This document shows positions 1 through 6,989 of a stretch of 64,000 nt of DNA, one piece after another. The notes beneath the pieces were generated by a model, which worked only from the letters and a program-made list of their open reading frames with translations, made no database searches and was not told where the DNA came from. The position numbers were made by a program, and so were the translations under genes. The stretch is from NCBI GenBank assembly GCA_024763075.1, contig JANTGF010000006.1, forward strand, positions 25,634-89,633. The letters are read 5' to 3'. Origin of the DNA: Bacteroidales bacterium (GTDB lineage Bacteria > Bacteroidota > Bacteroidia > Bacteroidales > VadinHA17). How positions within the stretch are numbered: position 1 is the first letter of the stretch; each line of letters starts with the position of its first letter.

Positions 1-1
1 T

Positions 2-154
2 CAGGACTATGAACCTTGTCTGGCAGCAATATTGGGAGTTTATATCCATGGTGCCGCGGGTGACCTTTCAAAAAGGGAAGCAGGGGAGGAATCACTTATT
101 GCATCTGATATCATTGATAAGCTTGGAATGGCTTTTCTGGAAACAGATGTATGA
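2..154 (+). CDS. nnr: C-terminal end of bifunctional NAD(P)H-hydrate repair enzyme Nnr (partial)
   Basis: The reading frame is open from the window edge (frame 2) to TGA at 152-154 and gives about 50 residues. It reads LAAILGVYIHGAAGDL followed by GEESLIASDIID, which matches the end of the ADP/ATP-dependent NAD(P)H-hydrate dehydratase (YjeF C-terminal, NnrD) domain: the helix with GVYIHGAAGD and the GE-SLIASDII tail. This enzyme repairs hydrated NADH/NADPH in the cytosol, usually fused to an N-terminal epimerase that lies outside the window. A 64-residue overlapping frame starting at 9 is not the gene. Confidence 0.85.
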   Translation, partial: QDYEPCLAAILGVYIHGAAGDLSKREAGEESLIASDIIDKLGMAFLETDV

Positions 155-253
155 TGGAATTGTAAGGTTTCATTTTATTTCATTAATTTTACAGGCTGAA
201 TAGAGCCTTTTCAAACAAATAATTGATTAGAAACTTAAGTAATTATATATAAA

Positions 254-1369
254 ATGAATAAAATTAAATATTTCAGTTTCTTAATTTTAATTGTGTTTTT
301 TTCCGGCTGCCAGACACAGGAGAAAACAGCCCAAACGGTAAGTTCTGTTGATAAGGGAATGGATTTGCCTTCTGATGCCATAATTTACACCTTGCCAAGG
401 ACAATCATTAAGGTTGAGGTGGTAGCGGAAAAAGTTACAATGAAAAAAGGTCCATTATCTGCCTATAGTAAGAAATATCTTGGACTGGAAAGGGGAATTA
501 AGGAGGACCGTACGGAATGGATTCTTAAAATTGAAAATGTAACCAGTTCTGAAGAGGTAGATCCTGACCAGTATTATATGGTCCGGTCTAACGGACTGGT
601 AAGCTCAAACTTTTTACAACTTTCGAAAAACGGACTTGTATTAATGCCGGTATCTCAGGAATCCTCTTTTATTCGTACCGGTCAACCAGGAATTGAGGAG
701 GAAGAAATAGAATATTTTAAGGATCGCTCCGTAAAACCTAATCTTATTGAAAAGTCGGATACTGTTTACAGTCTTCTTGAAACGGACACAGGCTTTGTAA
801 AAGTCCCGCATGTACAATTGAAAAACAGATATAAGACACTGGATGAGAAAGCAGCTGAAGCTGCAGCTTTTATTATTAAAATACGCAAGAGAAGGTTTAA
901 GTTGCTTTCAGGTCAGTACGATGTGTTTCCTGAGGGAATTGCACTGGAATATGCTGTGAATGAACTTACACGGCTGGAAAATGAATATTTATCACTGTTT
1001 ATTGGCAAAACTGTTACCCAACAGGTCTACCGTACATTTACTTACCTGCCAAAAAATGAAGATAATGAAGATCTGTCGGAAGTACTGTTCCGGTTTTCAT
1101 CGACCAAAGGAATTTTACCTGAAAAGGATTTGACGGGAAGCCCCGTAACTATTAAAGTTAATAAACTGAATCCGGAGGATCCCTTTAAATCATTGGCAGT
1201 AAACAATGCATCGGAAGATGTTTCCGATCTGATCTATCGGATTCCGGTTCCCTGTCGGGTGGAATTATCTGATGAAATGCGATCACTGGGGACCACAGAT
1301 TTACTTATTTACCAAATGGGACCATTGGTCCGCCTGCCGGATAATGTGGATTTAAGTCCGGAGAAATAA
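254..1369 (+). CDS. DUF4831 family lipoprotein
   Basis: This 371-residue protein begins with a lipoprotein signal: basic MNKIK, a hydrophobic stretch, then the lipobox FFSGC with Cys19. It should be lipid-anchored in the periplasm or outer membrane. The body carries the conserved start of the Bacteroidota DUF4831 family (IIYTLPRTIIKVEVV, then KKGPLSAYSKKYLG), a family of unknown function, and the length is typical. The gene follows nnr after a 99-bp gap on the same strand. I recognise the family but not a function. The ATG at 254 is right because the signal peptide begins there. Confidence 0.8.
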   Translation: MNKIKYFSFLILIVFFSGCQTQEKTAQTVSSVDKGMDLPSDAIIYTLPRTIIKVEVVAEKVTMKKGPLSAYSKKYLGLERGIKEDRTEWILKIENVTSSEEVDPDQYYMVRSNGLVSSNFLQLSKNGLVLMPVSQESSFIRTGQPGIEEEEIEYFKDRSVKPNLIEKSDTVYSLLETDTGFVKVPHVQLKNRYKTLDEKAAEAAAFIIKIRKRRFKLLSGQYDVFPEGIALEYAVNELTRLENEYLSLFIGKTVTQQVYRTFTYLPKNEDNEDLSEVLFRFSSTKGILPEKDLTGSPVTIKVNKLNPEDPFKSLAVNNASEDVSDLIYRIPVPCRVELSDEMRSLGTTDLLIYQMGPLVRLPDNVDLSPEK

Positions 1370-1414
1370 CTCTGGAAAAACGCATTAAGATTTTGTCTTC
1401 CCGATCAAAGGTTT

Positions 1415-1945
1415 TTACTCCCCTTGCTTTGCTTTTCCTTCAAAGGATTTCAAATAATCCTGGTAAGAAACCGTTTTATAACTATCCGTTGCAAAGAAAT
1501 CAAGTATGGGCTCAAGATCTTTGGGGGTCATATAACCTGGAACCGAAGTTAGTAACTGCAAATCTTCTGTAAGGTATGCAGCCGACGGATAAGACATTTT
1601 GCCCTGCAATAAGGCTGCAGCCAGTTGATGAGGATTTCTTCCTCCGCCTTCGTTAACAAAGGTTCTGCCGGAAAACTCAATTGGTTTTGTTGATTCTGCA
1701 TTAAATTTTACAGCATAATATTTATTATTGAGAATTTCGGCAATTACAGGGTCAGTGAAAGTGCTTTTATCCATCTTTTTACACCATCCGCACCAGTCAG
1801 TGTAAACATCAATAAATATCTTTCTTGGATTTTCCTTACTTAAAGCAACTGCTTCTTCAAAACTATACCATTTTACTTTGTCCTGTGAATAACCGGATAG
1901 TATAAAACCAAACAAAATAAAGGCAAGAGCTACAATCTTTTTCAT
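1415..1945 (-). CDS. Secreted thioredoxin-like protein (WCGWCK)
   Basis: The protein is 176 residues from the ATG at 1945, which puts the signal peptide (MKKIVALAFILFGFILSGYSQ) at the N-terminus; the frame stays open to 2032 but the extra 29 residues are AT-rich leader. After the signal comes a thioredoxin-like fold with DVYTDWCGWCKKMDKSTF, a redox CxxC, then a cis-Pro-type SYPSAAYL segment. Proteins of this DUF255/thioredoxin_7-like type reduce or isomerise disulfides in the periplasm. The partner is not evident. It converges on the upstream lipoprotein gene with only 45 bp between the stops. Confidence 0.82.
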   Translation of the reverse strand: MKKIVALAFILFGFILSGYSQDKVKWYSFEEAVALSKENPRKIFIDVYTDWCGWCKKMDKSTFTDPVIAEILNNKYYAVKFNAESTKPIEFSGRTFVNEGGGRNPHQLAAALLQGKMSYPSAAYLTEDLQLLTSVPGYMTPKDLEPILDFFATDSYKTVSYQDYLKSFEGKAKQGE

Positions 1946-2213
1946 AATAATCAATTCTTTTATGTTATAAAACATGTTTTCAAAAAACATGCCAAAGTGC
2001 AAATATACATATATGTCAATAAATATTCGCAAGATATCCGTTTGTCCGCGAATGTGCTGTCATGTAACTGACAGATTCGTGGTTTTTTAAGAATCAGATT
2101 TTCACGGTACTTCTTATAAAAAATCAACAGATTGAATTTCCCGGATAATTAAAGAGCTAACTTAATAATTTTTCTTATTTTAGGCCCTCAATTGAAATCT
2201 TAAAAACTTTAAA

Positions 2214-3656
2214 ATGGAACAACTAAAACAGACATTAAGAGATTCGAAAACAGCCAGGTGGCTTGCACTTGCTATTACTGCATTTACAATGTTTACCGGC
2301 TATCTTTTTACCGACATTTTATCACCCATCAAAGGGCTGGCAGAGACGACACTTGGATGGACAAGTTCTGATTTTGGCTTTGTACAGAGTGCTTATGGCT
2401 GGTTCAATGTATTTTTTCTGATGTTGATTATCTCAGGAATTTTGTTGGATAAATTGGGAATCAGATTTAGTGCGCTAAGCTCGGCCGGAATTATGATTAT
2501 CGGAGCGACAATTCAGTACTGGGCTGTAAGGGCTGATTTTGATCCGGATAAGTTTATTTTTGGTACTCACATTCAGGTTATGTATGCTGCACTTGGTTAT
2601 GCCATCTTTGGTGTGGGTGTAGAATATGCAGGTATTACTGTTTCAAAGGTTATTGTGAAATGGTTTAAAGGAAAGGAGATGGCCCTGGCAATGGGTCTGC
2701 AGGTGGCCTTTGCCAGATTGGGTTCTTTTTCTGCTTTGGCTATTTCCCCTTTCATTGCTGACTCATTTGAATTTTCTACTCCGTTTCTGGTTGGAGTTTT
2801 GTTGTTAATTATTGGATTGATCGCATTTGTGGTTTATAATCTGATGGATTCAAAGCTGGATAAGCAAATTAAGGCTCAGAATAATCCGGCTGAAGAAGAA
2901 TTTAAAATTTCTGATATAGGCAGTATCATTACAAACCGCGGGTTCTGGTATCTTGCGTTTTTGTGTGTTTTGTTTTATTCGGCTGTTTTTCCGTTTTATA
3001 AATTCGGCCCTGACCTGATGGTCAATAAATTTGGGGTTTCAGAAAAGTTTTCCGGACTGGTTCCCAGCCTGGTTCCCTTTGGGACCATTATTTTAACTCC
3101 ATTTTTTGGAGGCTTGTATGATAAAAAAGGGAAAGGGGCTACCATCATGATCATTGGGGCGGTACTTCTTATTTTTGTTCACATCATTCTTTGGCTTCCT
3201 TTTATGAACAGTATTGTTATTGCTGCCATTGATGTGATTGTTTTGGGTATTGCATTTTCCTTAGTTCCTTCGGCCATGTGGCCTTCGGTTCCGAAAATTA
3301 TTCCTGAAAGGCAGCTTGGAACCGCATTTGCTCTGATTTTCTGGATACAGAACTGGGGATTAATGGGGGTTCCTTTTATTTTAGGGAAGGTGCTTGATGC
3401 AACGAATCCGGATGTTTTGGCAAAAGTTGCCGGATATCGTGAGCAATTTGAAGCTGCCGGCCTGTCTAAAGAAGCAATAGCAGAGAAACTCCAGGGCTTG
3501 AAAGCAGTTGGAGATATTCCACCTTACAATTATAATATTACCTGGCTGATTTTTATAACCCTTACTTTCCTTGCACTTATTTTTGCATTCCTTTTAAAGG
3601 CAGAGGATAAAAAGAAAGGCTATGGACTGGAATTGCCTAATATTCAGGATAAATAG
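2214..3656 (+). CDS. MFS transporter, probably peptide/dipeptide type
   Basis: This 480-residue inner-membrane protein has about twelve hydrophobic segments in two halves, with a hydrophilic central loop (residues about 220-240). DKLGIRF after the second segment is an MFS motif-A-like loop, and DKKGKG marks the equivalent loop in the second half. The sequence pattern resembles the MFSD1-like branch, whose animal member moves dipeptides; that link is family-level inference. It lies 38 bp upstream of pepD on the same strand, so the pair probably imports and then cleaves dipeptides. Between the second-last and last membrane segments is a 40-residue loop rich in Ala and Glu. Confidence 0.75.
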   Translation: MEQLKQTLRDSKTARWLALAITAFTMFTGYLFTDILSPIKGLAETTLGWTSSDFGFVQSAYGWFNVFFLMLIISGILLDKLGIRFSALSSAGIMIIGATIQYWAVRADFDPDKFIFGTHIQVMYAALGYAIFGVGVEYAGITVSKVIVKWFKGKEMALAMGLQVAFARLGSFSALAISPFIADSFEFSTPFLVGVLLLIIGLIAFVVYNLMDSKLDKQIKAQNNPAEEEFKISDIGSIITNRGFWYLAFLCVLFYSAVFPFYKFGPDLMVNKFGVSEKFSGLVPSLVPFGTIILTPFFGGLYDKKGKGATIMIIGAVLLIFVHIILWLPFMNSIVIAAIDVIVLGIAFSLVPSAMWPSVPKIIPERQLGTAFALIFWIQNWGLMGVPFILGKVLDATNPDVLAKVAGYREQFEAAGLSKEAIAEKLQGLKAVGDIPPYNYNITWLIFITLTFLALIFAFLLKAEDKKKGYGLELPNIQDK

Positions 3657-3694
3657 GTACTATCATTATTTTTTAACCATTATTAATAAATGTT

Positions 3695-5155
3695 ATGAGC
3701 AACGAAATATTAAATCTTGAACCAAAGGATCTCTGGAAAAATTTTTATAAACTGACACAGGTTCCGAGACCTTCAAAAAAAGAAGGGAAAATCATTGAAT
3801 TTATGAGAAAATTCGGGGAGGACCTTAGGCTTGAAACCATTGTGGATGAGGTTGGGAATGTAATAATCCGTAAACCTGCAACCAATGGTATGGAAAACAG
3901 AAAGGGTGTTGTAATGCAGGGCCATCTGGATATGGTACCCCAAAAAAACAGCAATAAGGTGCATGATTTTGAAAAGGATCCGATTGAAGCTTATGTAGAT
4001 GGAGACTGGGTTACTGCCAATGGAACAACGCTGGGAGCTGACAATGGAATGGGGGTGGCTGCTGCCATGGCTGTTCTTGAATCCAAAGATTTGAAGCACG
4101 GCCCGGTGGAAGTATTATTCACCATTGACGAGGAAACCGGAATGACCGGTGCATTTGGCTTAAAACCGGGTCTTTTAAAGGGTGATATTTTGCTTAATAT
4201 GGACTCTGAAGATGAGGGTGAACTTTATGTGGGCTGTGCCGGTGGATCAAATGCCAATATTCAGTTTTCATATCAGGATGAACCCGTCCCTAAGAATCAT
4301 GTGGCAATGAAACTTTCCCTGACAGGATTAAAAGGTGGTCACTCCGGTATTGATATTCCTTTGTACCGGGGGAATTCAAATAAACTGTTGAACCGTTCAC
4401 TTTGGTATGGTATTAAAAACCATGGAATGCGTATTGCTTCAATCGAGGGAGGTTCTTTGAGAAATGCTATTCCCAGAGAATCTTTTGCGATAGTTACTGT
4501 ACCGGCAGATGAAAAAGAAACCGTTTTGGAATGGGTAAAGAAATCAGAAACAATATACAGAAAGGAATATGCTGGTCTGGAGCCGGATCTGAAGTTTGTA
4601 GCAGAGCTTGTGGACCTTCCTGAAGCAGTGATGGATACAGAAGCTCAGAAAACTGTTGTCTATGGCGTGTATGCCGCTCCCAATAATGTTATAAGGATGA
4701 GTCATGATATGGAAGGACTGGTTGAAACGTCCACAAACCTGGCTGTTGTGAAGTCTCATGATGGAGTTGTTGATGTATTATGCCTGCTTCGCAGCTCAGT
4801 TGATACTGCAATGGATGATCTGAAGAATATGTTTGTTGCAGTTTTTGAACCTCTGGGTGCAAAAATTAATTTTGAAGGAGATTATCCGGGATGGAAACCA
4901 AACATGGATTCACCAATATTGAAAACAATGCAGGATATATATGATAAAAAATTTGGTAAAATACCCGAGATAAAGGCCATTCATGCTGGTTTGGAATGTG
5001 GTTTACTGGGAGGGGTATATCCGAATTGGGATATGATTTCATTCGGACCAACCATTCGGAATCCTCATTCACCTGATGAGAAAGTAAATATAGGGACTGT
5101 TCAGAAATTCTGGGATTACCTGGTGGAAACACTGGAAAATATACCTGAAAAATAG
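3695..5155 (+). CDS. pepD: Aminoacyl-histidine dipeptidase / cytosol nonspecific dipeptidase
   Basis: This 486-residue M20 metallopeptidase hydrolyses Xaa-His and other dipeptides in the cytosol. The metal and catalytic residues are visible: GHLDM (His77, catalytic Asp79), GADNGMG (bridging Asp116), DEETGMTG (general base Glu146 and metal Glu147), the MDSEDEG segment, and the C-terminal HAGLECG at about residue 430. The length matches PepD, and the lid domain between about 200 and 380 is intact. It is the second gene of a two-gene unit with the MFS carrier; a hairpin and T-run follow the stop. Confidence 0.95.
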   Translation: MSNEILNLEPKDLWKNFYKLTQVPRPSKKEGKIIEFMRKFGEDLRLETIVDEVGNVIIRKPATNGMENRKGVVMQGHLDMVPQKNSNKVHDFEKDPIEAYVDGDWVTANGTTLGADNGMGVAAAMAVLESKDLKHGPVEVLFTIDEETGMTGAFGLKPGLLKGDILLNMDSEDEGELYVGCAGGSNANIQFSYQDEPVPKNHVAMKLSLTGLKGGHSGIDIPLYRGNSNKLLNRSLWYGIKNHGMRIASIEGGSLRNAIPRESFAIVTVPADEKETVLEWVKKSETIYRKEYAGLEPDLKFVAELVDLPEAVMDTEAQKTVVYGVYAAPNNVIRMSHDMEGLVETSTNLAVVKSHDGVVDVLCLLRSSVDTAMDDLKNMFVAVFEPLGAKINFEGDYPGWKPNMDSPILKTMQDIYDKKFGKIPEIKAIHAGLECGLLGGVYPNWDMISFGPTIRNPHSPDEKVNIGTVQKFWDYLVETLENIPEK

Positions 5156-5177
5156 TTACTTCCTGCTTTGAATAGAG

Positions 5178-5207
5178 AAGGCTGGTCTTATGGATCAGCT
5201 TTTTTTA
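5178..5207 (+). terminator. Terminator after pepD
   Basis: An imperfect stem of about 9 bp with one bulged G and one G-U pair is followed by seven T residues. It sits 20 bp after the pepD stop and between convergent genes. Confidence 0.6.
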
Positions 5208-5660
5208 TTCCTTCCTGTTTTGATTCAATGTACTGTATTCGCCAACAAAACTTGCAATAATGGTTGCGAGATACATTTGTCCCAAAACTGAAAATACTTT
5301 TATACCTGGCTGGCCGGGTGGTGTCACAGTTATAATATCACCAAACCCCAGTGTAGTGATGGTTACAAAACCAAAATAGACAAATGAAAGAAAGGTATAA
5401 GGTTCACTGTAACTAAAAACAAATGCATCGGGCCAGATAAGATTAATTACAAGAAGAAAGGTGCCCGCAATAATTCCATGGATGATAAAGCCATTGATCA
5501 CACCTATGATTGAATTAAGACTGTTACTCTTTGTGGCAAAGAGTTTTGTCAATGACAGAACAAGTACGTAGGTGAAAAAGGATAAGGTAGAAACTATTTT
5601 AAGAATTCCTAAATAGACCTGATTCGTGTCATCCATCCAGTTTGATACGATGATTGCCAA
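5205..5660 (-). CDS. Potassium channel-like membrane protein (pore domain; N-terminus uncertain)
   Basis: From the TTG at 5660 the frame gives 151 residues with two membrane segments, then a pore helix and filter TITTLGFGDI, close to the K+ filter TVGYGD, then a final membrane helix (KVFSVLGQMYLATIIASF). The open frame continues upstream for 64 codons and encodes two or three more hydrophobic segments, so the natural protein probably has six transmembrane helices and starts near 5882. See the separate entry for that segment. It transports ions, most likely K+, across the inner membrane. No voltage-sensor arginine pattern is visible. It converges on pepD. Confidence 0.75.
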   Translation of the reverse strand: MAIIVSNWMDDTNQVYLGILKIVSTLSFFTYVLVLSLTKLFATKSNSLNSIIGVINGFIIHGIIAGTFLLVINLIWPDAFVFSYSEPYTFLSFVYFGFVTITTLGFGDIITVTPPGQPGIKVFSVLGQMYLATIIASFVGEYSTLNQNRKE

Positions 5661-5882
5661 TGCAAGAAGAATTCCAAAATAGAGATGATGTTTTTTGCTG
5701 TAGAATGAATATGTCGCTGTTATGGCAACCAGACTAATTCCAATGTCTTCACGAATTTCATGGGCTTTCAGATTATAACTGAAAGCTGTGGCTATAAAAA
5801 GGAATGTTAATGCGAGAAGTATAAAAATATTTCTATGCTGGTTGTAATTTACTTAATGACGCCGGGTTTTAATGTTGTCCAT
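5661..5882 (-). pseudogene. N-terminal part of the K+ channel gene, interrupted by TAA at codon 10
   Basis: Reading the minus strand from ATG at 5882, the frame is MDNIKTRRH, TAA (5855-5853), then VNYNQHRNIFILLALTFLF and two further hydrophobic segments running directly into the 5205-5660 frame. Apart from the TAA the frame is open throughout. No ATG, GTG or TTG occurs between the TAA and the TTG at 5660. Either the gene is damaged, a rare start codon is used, or one base is wrong in this sequence. Confidence 0.6.
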
Positions 5883-5973
5883 ATTTCTTATAGGTTTTGA
5901 ACCTTATTTTATGATTATCCATTTCAGATAAAACGTATATTATTATTATCAGAAAGGCGGAAATATTAATAAT

Positions 5974-5987
5974 TTGATAAAAATCAT
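5974..5987 (+). promoter_or_regulatory. Putative FNR/CRP-type operator of the glycyl radical operon
   Basis: TTGAT-AAAA-ATCAT is an inverted repeat with one mismatch to the FNR consensus TTGAT-N4-ATCAA. Its centre (5980.5) lies about 43 bp upstream of the start point expected from the TATTTTTG element at 6010-6017, which is where a class II activator binds. Oxygen-sensitive glycyl radical enzymes are classical FNR targets. The regulator itself is not in the window. Confidence 0.5.
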
Positions 5988-6009
5988 ATATTATTACTTA
6001 ATCATTTTG

Positions 6010-6017
6010 TATTTTTG
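6010..6017 (+). promoter_or_regulatory. Sigma-A -7 element (TATTTTTG) for the glycyl radical operon
   Basis: The octamer fits TAnnTTTG exactly. No TTTG is found at the matching -33 position, which agrees with an activator-dependent promoter and the adjacent FNR-like box. The leader to the ATG at 6170 would be about 145 nt. Confidence 0.5.
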
Positions 6018-6169
6018 TTTAGATGATTCTGAATATCATACATATTAAAAGTTATAAGAAGTGCTTCCATGCCCGGCTTTTTGAGTGCTGGATCTGGTGA
6101 TATTAGCTGCTTTAATTACCCGTATATTTTTTTTCTCTTTAATTTTTCTCTTGTTATTTATTTCTAACT

Positions 6170-6967
6170 ATGAAAGGCCTGGTATTTGATATCAAAAGGT
6201 TTGCCATACATGATGGTTCTGGCATCAGGGTGACTGTTTTTTTAAAAGGCTGTCCTTTGAGTTGCTGGTGGTGTCACAATCCGGAAAGCCGGAGTCCGGA
6301 AATAGAGACCATGGTCCGTGACCAGAAAGTGAACGGAAAAGTATTTCATACCAGGGAGCAAATAGGGAAATGGATGACGCCGGCAGAGGTAATGGATGAA
6401 ATTGAAAGAGAGAGAGTATTTATGGAAGAATCAGGAGGTGGTGTTACTTTTTCAGGAGGTGAGCCTCTGATGCAACATAAATTCATGGAAGAAATCCTGG
6501 AAATGTGTAAAGTCAATTTTTTCCATACAGCACTGGATACAACAGGATTTACTTCACGTGAAGTGTTGAAATCAATAATGGATAAGGTGGATGTATTTTT
6601 ATACGATATTAAGCACCTGGATGATAAAGAACATAAAAATTATACAGGAGTATCCAACAAAAAAATATTGGATAATCTGAAGTTTCTACATGATAATAAT
6701 AAGCATATCATTGTTCGTTTTCCTATCATTCCTGGAATAAATGATGATGAAGAACATATTGAGCGGCTTAACGATTATATTAAAAAAGAACTTCCGGGAA
6801 TAAAGGAAGTGGACATTTTGCCCTATCACAATATTGCCGAACATAAATATGAAAAGCTGAAAATGCCCTACCTGATGTCAGGAAACCGGAAACCGGATGC
6901 CCTGAATATTAAAAGTATCCAACAAAAATTTGAGAACTCCGGTTTTCTTGTAAAAACAGGAGGGTGA
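6170..6967 (+). CDS. Glycyl radical enzyme activase (radical SAM)
   Basis: This 265-residue radical SAM protein installs the glycyl radical in the partner encoded 22 bp downstream. It carries the CxxxCxxC cluster motif (Cys28, Cys32, Cys35 in KGCPLSCWWCHNPES), the FSGGEPL SAM-binding segment and the DIKHLD and RFPIIPGIND segments of the PFL-activase family. Between WCHNPES and the MTPAEVM helix there are only some 30 residues with no cysteine, so the two-cluster ferredoxin insert found in many clostridial activases is absent. Its gene is first in a two-gene operon with a putative FNR box. Confidence 0.9.
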   Translation: MKGLVFDIKRFAIHDGSGIRVTVFLKGCPLSCWWCHNPESRSPEIETMVRDQKVNGKVFHTREQIGKWMTPAEVMDEIERERVFMEESGGGVTFSGGEPLMQHKFMEEILEMCKVNFFHTALDTTGFTSREVLKSIMDKVDVFLYDIKHLDDKEHKNYTGVSNKKILDNLKFLHDNNKHIIVRFPIIPGINDDEEHIERLNDYIKKELPGIKEVDILPYHNIAEHKYEKLKMPYLMSGNRKPDALNIKSIQQKFENSGFLVKTGG

Positions 6968-6989
6968 AAGAAAATTAAAAAAAATAATT

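Noticed and set aside
9..203. 64-residue frame at the window start
   Set aside because: It overlaps, in another frame, the recognisable end of the NAD(P)H-hydrate dehydratase gene and has no family features.
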